Positions 1 through 9,940 are shown, numbered from the stretch's first letter. The stretch: 64,000 bases of DNA from Hydrogenophaga sp. RAC07 (GCF_001713375.1 NZ_CP016449.1:1302001-1366000), one strand, 5' to 3'. Notes: a model not told the origin generated them from the sequence alone. Program-made: numbers and translations.

Positions 1-497
1 ACATTCGGTTTCAACTGACCGCTCAAGCGCTTCGCTAGCGTGAAACCCAGCGCCTGCAAGGCTTGCGGCTGGGTTGCTTGTCATTTGCCGCTTGTCGGCT
101 CGCGCCCACCTTTCATGTCGCAAAACCCGTTTTCGAGGTCCCCGAATGGACTTGGGAAGCGCCATTGAAAAGCCTCATGGCCCGTTTCGCCGACCCGCCT
201 TGTCGTCAGCGGACGGGGAGAGTACGCTTCGCCTGTCGGTCTTGAGGACCGGCATCAGCCGACCCAGCGGTGCAACCGCATGACGGCCCCCAACGGGAGC
301 AATCTGTTGCTTCCAGGCTGGAGAGACATCAAACTCCCTCCGCCAAAAATGACGGCATGAGCATCAAGCCCGCCGTCGACCCCGGCAAACCTCGTTTGTC
401 GGGGTTTCTTGTTTCTGGGGCTCTGCGACCCTGCCGGTGCCCGGGCGCAGGAGTTCGGAGACACTGGCGGCACGCCATTCACCCAGTCCTCACAACC
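1..497. other. Leading region without a recognised gene
   Basis: No protein family or known RNA is recognisable in this stretch. Short open frames around 63-283 look like chance frames. The only clear structure is a stem-loop with a T-rich tail at 380-412 on the plus strand. It would end a plus-strand transcript entering from the left or starting inside this region. I looked for RNase P RNA, tmRNA, SRP RNA and tRNA signatures by eye and saw none. Confidence 0.4.
380..412 (+). terminator. Rho-independent terminator
   Basis: An 11-bp stem (CCCCGGCAAAC paired with GTTTGTCGGGG, one G-T pair) with a 3-nt loop is followed by TTTCTTGTTTC. It lies upstream of the DUF748 gene, so it insulates that gene from an upstream transcript whose gene is not identified in the window. 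Confidence 0.7.
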
Positions 498-3400
498 ATG
501 AGCAACAACAGCCCCGTCTCCCCGATCAATCCGTGGATCAGACGCTTTCTCTGGACCGTGGGCGGCGTGCTGTTGCTCTGGTCGATTGCCTGGCTGGCGG
601 TTCCGCTGCTCCTGAAATGGCAGCTCGAAAAGCAGGCCAGTCAGGCGTTGGGGCGCAGCGTGACGGTAGAAGAGGTCGACTTTCGGCCCTGGTCGCTGGC
701 CTTGACCATCGAGGGCCTGCGTGTTGCCAGCGCCCAGGGCGACGCCGAGCAGTTGTCCGTGGCTCGGGTTCATGTGAACGCCGAACTGCAATCGATCTTG
801 CGGCTGGCGCCGGTGATCGACGCCTTTCAGATCGAGCAGCCGCGCGTGGCATTGCGCCACCTGGGTGGTGGGCGCTACGACGTGGACGACATCGTGCAGC
901 GGCTGCGCGTTGCGCCATCAGACAACGCCGGCGAGCCAGCGCGGTTTGCGCTGTTCAACGTCGAACTGCAGGGTGGCGAGTTCACGCTGGTGGACGACAG
1001 CGTGGGCGCCACCCACCGCCTGCGCGGCCTGACCGTGAGCATCCCGTTTCTCAGCAACCTGGATTCGCGCCGTGAGGTGGTGACCGAGCCGCGGCTGGCC
1101 TTCGAGCTCAACGGCAGCGCCTTCGATTCGCGCGCGGCAACCACGCCGTTCGCGGTGGACCGCGAAACCAATGCCAGCCTGCGCATTCCCGCGCTCGACC
1201 TGGCGCCTTACTTTCCTTATTGGCCGGCGGCGTGGCCCATCAAGCCCGAAGCCGGCATCCTCCAGCTCGACCTCAAGCTGGCCTTTGCGCAGCGCGAAGT
1301 GCCGCAGGTCTGGGTGTCGGGTGATTTGGCGATCTCCGGGCTGAAGTTGGTGGACGGGGTGGCGAACGTCTTGTCGTGGGAGCGCCTGGGTGTGACGCTG
1401 AACCGCGTCGAGCCGCTGGCGCGCCGGATCGATCTGGCGTCCATCGATTGGAAAGCGCCGAGCCTGAACGTGTCGCGCGACGCCCAGGGGCAGCTCAACT
1501 TGGCGCGTCTGGCCCAGCGGTTTCAACCCGTGGCGCAGCAAGTGCCCGCCAGGGCACAGCCGTCAACAGCGGTCGTTCCGTGGGAGATCCGGCTCGGACG
1601 GTTCGATCTGGACGGCGGCGTCGTTCAATGGCGCGATGACGCAGTCAAGCCCACCGCCGACATGGCGCTGTCCGCCTTGCGGGTGCAGAGCCGTGATTTG
1701 AGCTGGCCTGTGAAGGCTCCCATGCCGTTCGAGGTGTCGGCGCAACTCGACCAGACCCCCATCGGCATCAAAGGAACCGCCACCGATGTGGCTGCGCAGG
1801 CGGAGCTGTCTCTGGGTGACATTCCTCTGGAGCGATTTGCTTCTTATATAAGTGGTGCGCTCAAGCCTGCCTTGGAGGGCAAGCTCAACGCAGGCGGTCG
1901 GATCGAATGGCAGGCCGCGGAGGGCGACCGGCCCATGGCGCTGCAGGTGCTGGCGACCCGTCTGGAACTGAACGAACTCAAGCTCGGGCCGCCCCGACGA
2001 CCGCTGGCGAGCCTGAAGCGTCTGCTGGTGGAAGACCTGCGCCTGGACATGGTGCAGCGCAGCGTCGACGTGGGCAGCCTTGTCATCACCCAGCCCCAGG
2101 CACGCGTGCAACGCGAAGCGAACGGCAGCTGGATGTTTGAGCCGTGGTTGGTGGCCGCACCCACCGAAGAATCGGGCGCGGATCCGGCCCCCTGGCGCGT
2201 GGGTCTTAACGCCTTGCAGCTCAGCAATGGGTCGATCGGCTTCTTGGACCGCGTGCCTGCCCAGCCCGTGGCGCTGGACATCACACAGCTGCAACTGGAC
2301 CTCAAAGGCCTGCGGCCGCTGGATGCCGAACAAGGAGACATGGCTCTGTCGGTCAAAGCGCGGGTGGGCGCTGGCCGTGCCGGCGAGGTCGCGCCCGGCC
2401 AGCTGTCACTCACTGGAGCCTTGCGGCTGCCAGCACCTGGCGCATCGGGCGGTGCAGGCCTGCGGCTGGACGCCCGGGCCCAGATCGATCGCCTGCCGGC
2501 GCACGCGTTGGAGCCGTACTTTGCCGACCGCCTCAACCTGGAGTTGCTGCGTGCCGACGCGAGCTACCGAGGCCGGGTTCAGCTGGGCCTGCCGGGCGGC
2601 GCGCTGGCGCTGAAACTGCAGGGCGACGCCACGCTGGACGACCTGAGCGCCAACACCTTGTCGCCCGCCGAAGACCTGCTGGCCTGGAAATCGCTGCAGG
2701 TGCGTGGTCTGCAACTCAACTTGACCCCTGGGCAGGCCACCCAGGTGGCGGTGCGCGAGACCGTGCTCAGCGACTATTTCGCCCGGGTGATCATCGACGA
2801 GGGCGGCAAGATCAACCTGCAAGGCCTGGTGAAACAGCCCGGTGAGGCGCCCACTGGCGAACCCGCGCCGCCGCAAGCCGCAGCCACTGCCAGTGGCCCC
2901 GCGCCCGACATCCGCCTGGGCCCGATCAGCCTGGTCAATGGCCGTGTGCTGTTCTCGGACCGCTTCATCAAGCCCAACTACACCGCCAACCTGAGCGAAC
3001 TCACCGGCAGCCTGGGCGCTTTCTCCAATGCCCAACCGGCGGGCGCCGCGCCCGGGTTGGCGGCCTTGTCTTTGCGCGGGCGCGCCGAAGGCACGGCCGC
3101 GCTCGAGATCGACGGTCAGCTCAACCCGCTGGCCCAGCCGCTGGCGCTCGACATCCAGGGCCGCGTGCGCAACCTGGAGCTGCCGCCGCTCTCGCCCTAC
3201 ACAGTGAAGTACGCCGGCTACGGCATCGAGCGCGGCAAGCTCAGCGTGGACGTGGCCTACAGGATCGACCCCGACGGCCAGCTCGTGGCCAGCAACCAGA
3301 TCGTGCTCAACCAGCTCAGCTTTGGCGAGCGCGTGGCAGGCAGCGACGCGCCCAACCTGCCGGTGAAGCTGGCGGTGGCGCTGCTGGCCGATCGCAACGG

Positions 3401-4106
3401 CGTGATCGATATCAACCTGCCGGTGAGCGGCTCGATCAACGATCCGCAGTTCCGCCTGGCGCCCATCATCTTCAAGCTCATTTTCAACCTCATCGGCAAG
3501 GCCATCACCGCGCCGTTCTCGCTGATTGCGAGCGCTTTCGGCGGCGGTGCGGAGTCGCCCAGCCAGGTCGTGTTCGCGCCGGGCAGTGCGGTGCTGTCGC
3601 CCGACAACCAGCAGCGGCTGGAATCGGTGGCCAAGGTGCTGGCTGACCGGCCGGCGCTGCAGATCACGGTGGTGGGGCACAGCGACCTGGAGGCCGAGCG
3701 CAGCGGTTACCAGCGCAGCCGGCTTGACGAACGTGTGCTGGCCGAGAAGCGCCGCGCCCTGGCGCGCGATGGCAAAGCCATCCCCGACAAGATCGGGGTC
3801 TCGGCCGAGGAATACCCCGCGCTGCTCAAAGAGGTGTACCGCCGCGCCGACATTCCGAAGCCGCGCAACCTGATCGGCTTCGCCAAGGACATTCCGCTGG
3901 CCGAGATGGAAGCCCTGCTGCTGGCCTCGATACCGGTCACGCCCGACGCCTTGCGCGATCTGGCCGTGGCACGTGGCCAGGCCGTCAAGGATTTTCTGGC
4001 CAGCCGATCGCTGCCCGAAGACCGCATGTTTCTGGGCGCGCCGCAGCTGGGTCGCCAGGGCGAAGACTGGCGCCCGCAAGCCGAGCTGCGGCTGGCGCCG
4101 CGCTGA
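498..4106 (+). CDS. DUF748 (AsmA-like) envelope protein
   Basis: A 1202-residue protein of the DUF748/AsmA-like superfamily, inner-membrane-anchored proteins with a long periplasmic part. Relatives are linked to outer-membrane assembly or lipid traffic, but the exact role here is unknown. Residues about 15-39 form one hydrophobic segment, followed by a long beta-rich region with repeated LxLxGxL-type patterns. Around residues 1020-1095 there is an OmpA-like stretch (FAPGSAVL, then ITVVGHSD). The frame is open from 270, but the ATG at 498 is chosen because it directly precedes the membrane anchor and the upstream codons carry no recognisable domain. It lies 121 bp before the DUF349 gene on the same strand. 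Confidence 0.85.
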   Translation: MSNNSPVSPINPWIRRFLWTVGGVLLLWSIAWLAVPLLLKWQLEKQASQALGRSVTVEEVDFRPWSLALTIEGLRVASAQGDAEQLSVARVHVNAELQSILRLAPVIDAFQIEQPRVALRHLGGGRYDVDDIVQRLRVAPSDNAGEPARFALFNVELQGGEFTLVDDSVGATHRLRGLTVSIPFLSNLDSRREVVTEPRLAFELNGSAFDSRAATTPFAVDRETNASLRIPALDLAPYFPYWPAAWPIKPEAGILQLDLKLAFAQREVPQVWVSGDLAISGLKLVDGVANVLSWERLGVTLNRVEPLARRIDLASIDWKAPSLNVSRDAQGQLNLARLAQRFQPVAQQVPARAQPSTAVVPWEIRLGRFDLDGGVVQWRDDAVKPTADMALSALRVQSRDLSWPVKAPMPFEVSAQLDQTPIGIKGTATDVAAQAELSLGDIPLERFASYISGALKPALEGKLNAGGRIEWQAAEGDRPMALQVLATRLELNELKLGPPRRPLASLKRLLVEDLRLDMVQRSVDVGSLVITQPQARVQREANGSWMFEPWLVAAPTEESGADPAPWRVGLNALQLSNGSIGFLDRVPAQPVALDITQLQLDLKGLRPLDAEQGDMALSVKARVGAGRAGEVAPGQLSLTGALRLPAPGASGGAGLRLDARAQIDRLPAHALEPYFADRLNLELLRADASYRGRVQLGLPGGALALKLQGDATLDDLSANTLSPAEDLLAWKSLQVRGLQLNLTPGQATQVAVRETVLSDYFARVIIDEGGKINLQGLVKQPGEAPTGEPAPPQAAATASGPAPDIRLGPISLVNGRVLFSDRFIKPNYTANLSELTGSLGAFSNAQPAGAAPGLAALSLRGRAEGTAALEIDGQLNPLAQPLALDIQGRVRNLELPPLSPYTVKYAGYGIERGKLSVDVAYRIDPDGQLVASNQIVLNQLSFGERVAGSDAPNLPVKLAVALLADRNGVIDINLPVSGSINDPQFRLAPIIFKLIFNLIGKAITAPFSLIASAFGGGAESPSQVVFAPGSAVLSPDNQQRLESVAKVLADRPALQITVVGHSDLEAERSGYQRSRLDERVLAEKRRALARDGKAIPDKIGVSAEEYPALLKEVYRRADIPKPRNLIGFAKDIPLAEMEALLLASIPVTPDALRDLAVARGQAVKDFLASRSLPEDRMFLGAPQLGRQGEDWRPQAELRLAPR

Positions 4107-4227
4107 TCGAGCCTCCTGCCAAGGCCCTGTCGGGGCTGAACGGTGGCGCGTGGACGAACAGCGGCGACAATACGCGTTTGCCGCGCCGCTCTGGCGTGGC
4201 CTCTGTCCTGATTGAACTGACGTTCCC

Positions 4228-6978
4228 ATGTCGCTGTTTTCCCTGCGCAAGTCTTCTTCCCCTCAAGCCTCTCCAACTGCCGTGAACACGCCCACCCCTT
4301 CCAAGTCCGCCACCGCGGCCCATCCCCTGGACGCCGTGACCGGTGGTGCGTTCTCCGCGCCCACCTCGGGCGAGCGCGCCGCGCGCATCCGCGAGTGGCT
4401 GGCCACCGAGCCGGGCCTGGAGCAGATGAACGAGGTCTACAAGGAGCTGTCCAACCGCGACCGCGGCGCGGCCAAACCGCTGAAGGAAAAGCTCGACGAG
4501 CAAAAGCGCATGAAGACGCAGGAGCAGATGGCTGTGGAGTGGGCACAGAAGGCGCAGGCCTTGCTGGACCATTCGCGCCTGAACCTCGCCGACGCCCTGG
4601 CCTGGCAGCGTGACGCTGCACGCGCCGGCGCGCCGCTGTCGCGCGAGCCGCTGGCCACGCTGCGCCAGTCGCTGGCCGAGCGCGTCAAGTCGATCGAAGA
4701 TCTACAGCACCGGGTGCAGGTGGAGCGCGAAGCCGCGGTGTTGATCGCGCAGCGCATTGAAGTGCTCTCCACCAAACCCTGGCGCGAAGCCCAGCACAGC
4801 GCGCAGACGCTGCAGGCCGATGTGGCCCAGTGGCAGGAGCAAGCCAGCGGTCTGGCTCAGGACCCGCAGTGGGCCAGTGTGGACGTGAAGTTCCCGCCCA
4901 TGCTCGACGCTTCGCGCAAGCAGTTGCAACTGGTGTGGGACGCGTTCGAAGGCGCATTGGCCCAGGCCGTGGCCGCCGACGCCGATGCACAAGCCCCGCT
5001 GCCGGCTGTGCCCGTGTGGGCCGACGAGCTGCGCGTGGCGCGCGGCGGTGAGGCCGCTCCCGTGGCCGAGAAGCCCGCGGTGGACACGCAAGCGCAACAG
5101 GAACGCCGCGCCCGCGTGACGACCGATCTCGGCAACGCGCTCGACGTGCTGGAACGCGAGCTTGCCGAAGGCCATGGCAAGGCCACGCCCAAGGCCGCGG
5201 CCGATGTGCGCGCGATCCTCAAGTCCAACGGCCGTTTTGTGAGCGCCGCGCTCGACGCACGCGCTCACGCGGCCCTGAGCCAGGCCGGTGAACTCGAAGG
5301 CTGGCAACGCTGGCGCGCCGACCAGTTGCGCGAAGAACTCGTGGCCAAGGCCGAAGCCTTGTTGCAAGCGCCCGAAGGCCAGCGCCTGGGTGGCCGCAAG
5401 ATGCAGGAGACGCTGCGCGGCCTGCGCGACCAATGGAAGGCCACCGACCAGGGCGGCCAGCCCAACCACGCGCTGTGGAAGCGCTTTGACGAAGCCTGCA
5501 CCGAGGCCCACAAGCTCGTGGAAGCCTGGTTGGTGCAGGTGCGCCAACAGGCCGACGCGCACAAGGCACAACGCCTGGCGATCATTGCGGAGTTGAAAGC
5601 CTGGACCGAAGCACACGCCGGCAACACCGACTGGAAAGCCCAGGTGCGCGCGCTGCACACCTTCTCGGAGCGCTGGCGCGAAGCCGGGCACATGAGCGAG
5701 AAGGCGTTTGCCGAAATGCAGCCACAGTGGAAAGACGCCATGCACGCGGCTCACGCCGGACTGGAAACGGCCCAGGCCGAGAGCACGGCACGCCGCAAGG
5801 CCTTGATCGAAGAGGCCACCGCGCTGGGTGCCGCACCCATGCTGCGCATCGACGCGGTGAAGGCGCTGCAACAGCGCTGGCAGGCCGAAGCCCACGCGGT
5901 GCCGCTGGAGCGCAAGCATGAACAGAAGTTGTGGGAGGCGTTCCGCCAGCCCATCGACGAAGCGTTCAACCGCAAGACCACCGAGCGGGAGAAGGCTGCA
6001 ACATCGCTCAACGCGCACGACCAGCGCGTGCTCGACGCGTCGCGCGCGCTGGAGCAGGCGAGCGCCAGCGGCGATGCGCAACGCATCCGTGCGGCCATGC
6101 AGGAGCTGGAGTCGGCACTGGCCGGTCGACCTGCTGCTGTGGAGCCTGTGCCCGCGCCTGTCGTGGTTGCAGAAAAGTCGGCGCCGAGTGAGCCAGCTGA
6201 AACGTCGTCCGAGACGGTGACCGAAACAGCCGAAGACGCTGGCGCAGCCAATGAAGCCGATGAAGCTGTCGTGGCCGCCCCGGCCGAACCGGTGGTGCCT
6301 GCCAAGCCCGCCGCACCGCCCAAGAAGCTCGTGGCCATGCGCGGCGACGACCGTCCCGGCATGAAAAAGGCGGAGCCGGCCGGCCGCGACGCGCGCGGTG
6401 CCCGCCCCGACGGACGCCGAGACGGTGGTGGCGCAGGCCGCCCCGACTCGCGTGGTCCGCGCGACGCGCGTGGCCCCGGAGCGGCAGCGCCGTGGCGCGA
6501 CGAACGCGAACAGCGCGGCCCGCGTCTGGGTGACGCCGCGTTCCGCGCCCAGCGCCAGGCCATCGAAGCGGCCGAAGCCAGCCTGCGCAAGCTCGCCGCG
6601 CAAGCCCACGGCGAGGTGCTCACGCAGCTCATGACCGCGTGGGAAAAGCGCGACGCCGAGCAGATGCCCACGGCGCAAGCCCTGGGTTCGCGCGTGAGCG
6701 CGGGCAGCCGCAGCGCGTGGTCGGCGGCCTTGTCCAGACCGGCCGCAGCTTTGCCGGGTGAGACCTTGCTGCGGCTGGAGATGGCCGCCGAAGTGCCCAC
6801 GCCGGCCGAGCACCTGAGCGAGCGCCGCATGCTGCAACTGCAGTTGCTCACGCGTCGCCACGCAGCGGCACCGAGCGAGACCTGGGCGGACGATGTGGCG
6901 GGTGTGCTGGCGTCGGCGTTTGATGCCTCGGCTGCGCGCCGGCTTCAGACCGTGTTGAAGGTTTTGCTGAAACGCTGA
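4228..6978 (+). CDS. DUF349 domain-containing protein
   Basis: A 916-residue, Ala/Glu/Arg-rich, largely helical protein with repeated DUF349 modules (patterns such as LRGLRDQWKATDQGG followed by LWKRFDEAC). No signal peptide is visible, so it is probably cytoplasmic. Residues about 700-755 form a low-complexity Arg/Asp/Gly linker (RDGGGAGRPDSRGPRDARG), which separates the DUF349 repeats from a helical C-terminal domain. The function of the family is not established. The gene ends in a bidirectional hairpin terminator and converges on mtfA. The ATG at 4228 is the first in frame. Confidence 0.85.
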   Translation: MSLFSLRKSSSPQASPTAVNTPTPSKSATAAHPLDAVTGGAFSAPTSGERAARIREWLATEPGLEQMNEVYKELSNRDRGAAKPLKEKLDEQKRMKTQEQMAVEWAQKAQALLDHSRLNLADALAWQRDAARAGAPLSREPLATLRQSLAERVKSIEDLQHRVQVEREAAVLIAQRIEVLSTKPWREAQHSAQTLQADVAQWQEQASGLAQDPQWASVDVKFPPMLDASRKQLQLVWDAFEGALAQAVAADADAQAPLPAVPVWADELRVARGGEAAPVAEKPAVDTQAQQERRARVTTDLGNALDVLERELAEGHGKATPKAAADVRAILKSNGRFVSAALDARAHAALSQAGELEGWQRWRADQLREELVAKAEALLQAPEGQRLGGRKMQETLRGLRDQWKATDQGGQPNHALWKRFDEACTEAHKLVEAWLVQVRQQADAHKAQRLAIIAELKAWTEAHAGNTDWKAQVRALHTFSERWREAGHMSEKAFAEMQPQWKDAMHAAHAGLETAQAESTARRKALIEEATALGAAPMLRIDAVKALQQRWQAEAHAVPLERKHEQKLWEAFRQPIDEAFNRKTTEREKAATSLNAHDQRVLDASRALEQASASGDAQRIRAAMQELESALAGRPAAVEPVPAPVVVAEKSAPSEPAETSSETVTETAEDAGAANEADEAVVAAPAEPVVPAKPAAPPKKLVAMRGDDRPGMKKAEPAGRDARGARPDGRRDGGGAGRPDSRGPRDARGPGAAAPWRDEREQRGPRLGDAAFRAQRQAIEAAEASLRKLAAQAHGEVLTQLMTAWEKRDAEQMPTAQALGSRVSAGSRSAWSAALSRPAAALPGETLLRLEMAAEVPTPAEHLSERRMLQLQLLTRRHAAAPSETWADDVAGVLASAFDASAARRLQTVLKVLLKR

Positions 6979-6998
6979 GCCCGTTCCACCTCGTATCC

Positions 6999-7033
6999 AA
7001 AGCCCGCGCAGACGCCGTCTGTGCGGGCTTTTT
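6999..7033. terminator. Bidirectional Rho-independent terminator
   Basis: A near-perfect 15-bp stem (AAAGCCCGCGCAGAC / GTCTGTGCGGGCTTT, one G-T pair) with a GCC loop and T runs on both strands. It sits exactly between the convergent DUF349 and mtfA genes. Its right arm overlaps the last bases of mtfA. Confidence 0.9.
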
Positions 7034-7889
7034 AACGGGCGGGTGTTGCGGGTCGGAAGAACCCGTCGTACAGCGGCACCAACGCTGGAAACTCTTGCGC
7101 GAAGCGCTCCCGGTTCACGAAGTAGGCCTCGCAGGTCACGGCGAAAAACTCGGCGGGGTCCCTGGCCGCGTAGTCGTCCAGCCAGGGGCGCTCAGCGCCG
7201 AATCGCTCGGCCATGGCCACCGCTTCGCGGAACGCATCGAACGCGTGCTGCATCGTCTCGCGCCACAACTTGCGCGCTTGCGCTGCGCTGCGCGTGCCCA
7301 GAAATCCTTTGGGCAAGGGGGGTGCGCCGTCTGGGTGCTCGCCCAGTGAGATGCCGCGCATGTCCATCTTGTGCACGAACTCGTGGATCACGACGTTGCT
7401 GCCGCTCACGGCCGCGGCACTCGCGTGGGCGACTTCTTCCCAGCTCAGCATCAGCGGGCCGCGGTCCATGGCTTCTCCGGCCAGCACCTCGTCGTAGTGG
7501 TGCACCACGCCCGCGCCGTCGGTGGTCTTGCGACGCGCCACCACGGCACCGGGTTGCACCACGATGCCGACGAAATCACCGTACCAGTCGAGCAGCTTGA
7601 GCGGGTCGCGCACGGGCTCGCCCGAGGTGCCGTGCATGTGCAGCAAAGGCAGACAGGCCTGCGCTGCAATCGCCAGGGCCATGGCGTCGGTGAACTCAAG
7701 CCCGTTGGCACCGTGGAACTCTTTCTCGGCCAGGAAGTGGGTGCACAGCTGGCGCAGGCGGCCATGCTCGGTGCTGTTCAGCGCCGACAGGAAAGGGTGG
7801 GCTGCCAACGTGGATTGCCACAGCGCGTCGGGCACCGGCGTGGGCTGGCGCAACGAGCGCGGCAGCAGGCGTTGGAGCAGATCGATCAT
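7032..7889 (-). CDS. mtfA: Mlc titration factor A family zinc peptidase (MtfA)
   Basis: A 285-residue M90-family zinc metallopeptidase. In Escherichia coli, MtfA binds and inactivates the glucose repressor Mlc and has aminopeptidase activity. The zinc motif HEFVH is at residues 169-173, in the conserved context SNVVIHEFVHKMDM. A C-terminal DPAEFFAVTCEAYF segment carries the family's conserved glutamate. The length matches the family (about 265-285). The start ATG overlaps the lpxH stop in an ATGA junction, so the two are probably translationally coupled although functionally unrelated. Whether an Mlc homologue is the target in this organism cannot be judged here. Confidence 0.92.
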   Translation of the reverse strand: MIDLLQRLLPRSLRQPTPVPDALWQSTLAAHPFLSALNSTEHGRLRQLCTHFLAEKEFHGANGLEFTDAMALAIAAQACLPLLHMHGTSGEPVRDPLKLLDWYGDFVGIVVQPGAVVARRKTTDGAGVVHHYDEVLAGEAMDRGPLMLSWEEVAHASAAAVSGSNVVIHEFVHKMDMRGISLGEHPDGAPPLPKGFLGTRSAAQARKLWRETMQHAFDAFREAVAMAERFGAERPWLDDYAARDPAEFFAVTCEAYFVNRERFAQEFPALVPLYDGFFRPATPAR

Positions 7890-8704
7890 GACAGCGGCAA
7901 GGGGATGCGGCGCAGGCCTTGTGCATCGAGCCGCAGCACCTCCGCACGCGGCGGTTCGGCGGCAGCATCCCAGTCGCTGAGCACCACGCGTTGCAGATCG
8001 TCACCCAGCGCATGAACGCCCGGGCGGTGGGTGTGGCCGTGGATGAGGGTGTGGGCGCCTGCGGTGCGCAGCGCGTCGCGCGCCGCTTCTGCGTCCACGT
8101 CGGCCCACAGGCTGGGGTCGCTGGCGGTGCTGCGTTTGCGCGCTTCGCTTTGTTCGCGCAGACCGCGGGCGATGCCGGTCCGCTCGCTCAAAGGCCGCGC
8201 CAGAAAATCGTGCTGCCACGCTGGCTGGCGAACCTGCTGGCGAAAACGCATGTAGTCGGTGTCCGCCAGGCACAGCGCATCGCCGTGGCTGAGCAGCCAG
8301 TGCTGGCCAAGGAAGTCGAATGTGGTCGGGTCACTCAGACCTTGCATGCCACAGGCCTTGAGGCCTTCGGTGCCCAGCAGAAAGTCGCGGTTGCCGGCCA
8401 TGAAGTAGACCGGCGTGTGGCCGCTGAAATGCTTGAGGGCTTCGGCGCACGCCCGCCAGAAGGTCTGGTCGGTGGAGGCGCTGGATTCGAGGACGTCGTC
8501 ACCCACCCAGACTTCGAACAAATCGCCCAGGATGAAGAGCGCGTCGGCCCGTTCAGACGTGGGGCGGTGCAGAAATGCGCGCCAGACATCGAAGGTCAGT
8601 GGCTCGCCGGGTTGCAGGTGCAGGTCTGAAATGAATTCGACCGCCTGCCAGTGCGCGGGTGCGCGCAGCTGGTCGAGGCGGTCGGGGGAGGGGGCGGACA
8701 TCAA
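7886..8704 (-). CDS. lpxH: UDP-2,3-diacylglucosamine diphosphatase (LpxH)
   Basis: A cytoplasmic, membrane-associated pyrophosphatase of lipid A synthesis that cleaves UDP-2,3-diacylglucosamine to lipid X and UMP. The calcineurin-like metallophosphoesterase signature is complete: DLH (about residues 26-28), GDLFEVWVGDD (59-69), GNRD (103-106), SHGD (138-141) and a C-terminal HGHTHRPG. It has 272 residues; the family usually has about 240-270, and the excess is a short N-terminal extension. It is followed by mtfA with a 4-nt overlap and preceded by the two cyclophilin genes on the same strand. Confidence 0.95.
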   Translation of the reverse strand: MMSAPSPDRLDQLRAPAHWQAVEFISDLHLQPGEPLTFDVWRAFLHRPTSERADALFILGDLFEVWVGDDVLESSASTDQTFWRACAEALKHFSGHTPVYFMAGNRDFLLGTEGLKACGMQGLSDPTTFDFLGQHWLLSHGDALCLADTDYMRFRQQVRQPAWQHDFLARPLSERTGIARGLREQSEARKRSTASDPSLWADVDAEAARDALRTAGAHTLIHGHTHRPGVHALGDDLQRVVLSDWDAAAEPPRAEVLRLDAQGLRRIPLPLS

Positions 8705-8735
8705 AGCAGGACTGCCAGGGGCCGAGCCCCCGGGA

Positions 8736-9248
8736 TCACAGCGCGACGGCTTTTTCGATCACGACGTCGTCCTTCGGGACGTCGTCGTGGAAGCCCTTGC
8801 GGCCCGTGGGCAGGCCTTCGATCTTCTTGACGATCTCGGCGCCCGAGACCACCTTGCCGAACACGGCGTAGCCCCAGCCTTGCGCGCTGGGCGCGGTGTG
8901 GTTGAGGAAGCCGTTGTTGGCCACGTTGATGAAGAACTGCGCCGTGGCCGAGTGCGGGTCGCTGGTGCGCGCCATGGCCAGGGTGTAGGTGTCGTTCTTC
9001 AGGCCGTTGTTGGCTTCGTTGTTGATGGGGGCGTCGGTGGGCTTCTGGGTCATGCCGGGCTCAAAGCCGCCGCCCTGCACCATGAAACCGGGGATCACGC
9101 GGTGGAACACCGTGTTGTTGTAGTGGCCCTTGTTCACGTAGGACAGGAAGTTGGCGGCGGACAGCGGCGCTTTTTCGGCGTCGAGTTCGATGGTGATGAC
9201 ACCGTGACCGGTGATGTGCAGTTCGACTTGGGGGTTGGCCATGGTCAT
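8736..9248 (-). CDS. ppiB: Cytoplasmic peptidyl-prolyl cis-trans isomerase (cyclophilin, PpiB-like)
   Basis: A 170-residue cyclophilin-type prolyl isomerase without a signal peptide, hence probably cytosolic PpiB. The core motifs [31 protein letters not shown] and [10 protein letters not shown] contain the catalytic Arg, the Gln/Phe pocket and the substrate-binding residues of the family. Its ATG overlaps the stop of the upstream secreted cyclophilin by 4 nt, so the two paralogues form a coupled tandem pair. Confidence 0.95.
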   Translation of the reverse strand: MTMANPQVELHITGHGVITIELDAEKAPLSAANFLSYVNKGHYNNTVFHRVIPGFMVQGGGFEPGMTQKPTDAPINNEANNGLKNDTYTLAMARTSDPHSATAQFFINVANNGFLNHTAPSAQGWGYAVFGKVVSGAEIVKKIEGLPTGRKGFHDDVPKDDVVIEKAVAL

Positions 9249-9940
9249 TTCTCCAGGGTGGCTTTGAGGATGGTGATGGGGGTTTTGGGCACATCGGTGG
9301 GAAACGGACCGCCGGCGCCGGTCGGCGTTTCCTTGATCTTGTTGACCACGTCCATGCCCGAGACCACTTTGCCGAACACGGTGTAACCGTAGAGCTGCGC
9401 AGCGTTGACGAGGTTGGCGCGCGGTACGTTTTCGTAGACCTGGCCGTTGTACTCGAAACGGGGCACCGGGTCGCCCGGCGGAATGATGGTCGGGTCCAGG
9501 AACGCGTTGTCCTTGACGTTGATGAAGAACTGCGACGAAGCGGATTGCGGGTCGTTGGTGCGCGCCATGGCCACGGTGCCCACGGTGTTGCGCGGGCCGC
9601 CGCGCTGCAGGGCCGCCTGGCCTTCGTGGGCCACGGGTGCGCGGGTGGGCTTTTGTTGGTAGCTGGTGTCGAAGCCCCCGCCCTGCACCATGAAGTTGCT
9701 GATCACGCGGTGGAACACGGTGCCGTCGTAGTGCTTGTCTTTCACATACTGCAGGAAGTTCTCGACTGTCTTGGGCGCCTTGTCGGGGTAGAGCTCCAGC
9801 ACGATGTCACCCATGGAGGTGGTCAGCTTCACGCGGGGTGGTGCGGTCTGCGCCGAGGCGGGCAACCAGGCCAGTGACGCAGCCACCGTGAGCGCGGCGA
9901 GCACGCCACGGCGCAGAGGAATGGAGGGGCGTGTGGTCAT
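9245..9940 (-). CDS. ppiA: Periplasmic peptidyl-prolyl cis-trans isomerase (cyclophilin, PpiA-like)
   Basis: A 231-residue cyclophilin with an N-terminal Sec signal ([21 protein letters not shown], cleavage likely after ASAQ), which indicates a periplasmic folding catalyst. The core motifs [31 protein letters not shown] and [12 protein letters not shown] are intact. Compared with the next gene it carries an insertion (about residues 155-185, [20 protein letters not shown]). The ATG at 9940 is chosen because it opens the signal peptide; the frame continues upstream into the L,D-transpeptidase gene, whose stop it overlaps by 4 nt. Confidence 0.93.
   Translation of the reverse strand: MTTRPSIPLRRGVLAALTVAASLAWLPASAQTAPPRVKLTTSMGDIVLELYPDKAPKTVENFLQYVKDKHYDGTVFHRVISNFMVQGGGFDTSYQQKPTRAPVAHEGQAALQRGGPRNTVGTVAMARTNDPQSASSQFFINVKDNAFLDPTIIPPGDPVPRFEYNGQVYENVPRANLVNAAQLYGYTVFGKVVSGMDVVNKIKETPTGAGGPFPTDVPKTPITILKATLEK

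Noticed and set aside
63..283. Short open frames before the DUF748 gene
   Set aside because: No ribosome site, no conserved feature, and overlapping frames of similar length; treated as chance.
4702..6861. A 719-codon open frame on the minus strand opposite the DUF349 gene
   Set aside because: Composition mirrors the Ala/Arg-rich plus-strand gene and no family is recognisable.
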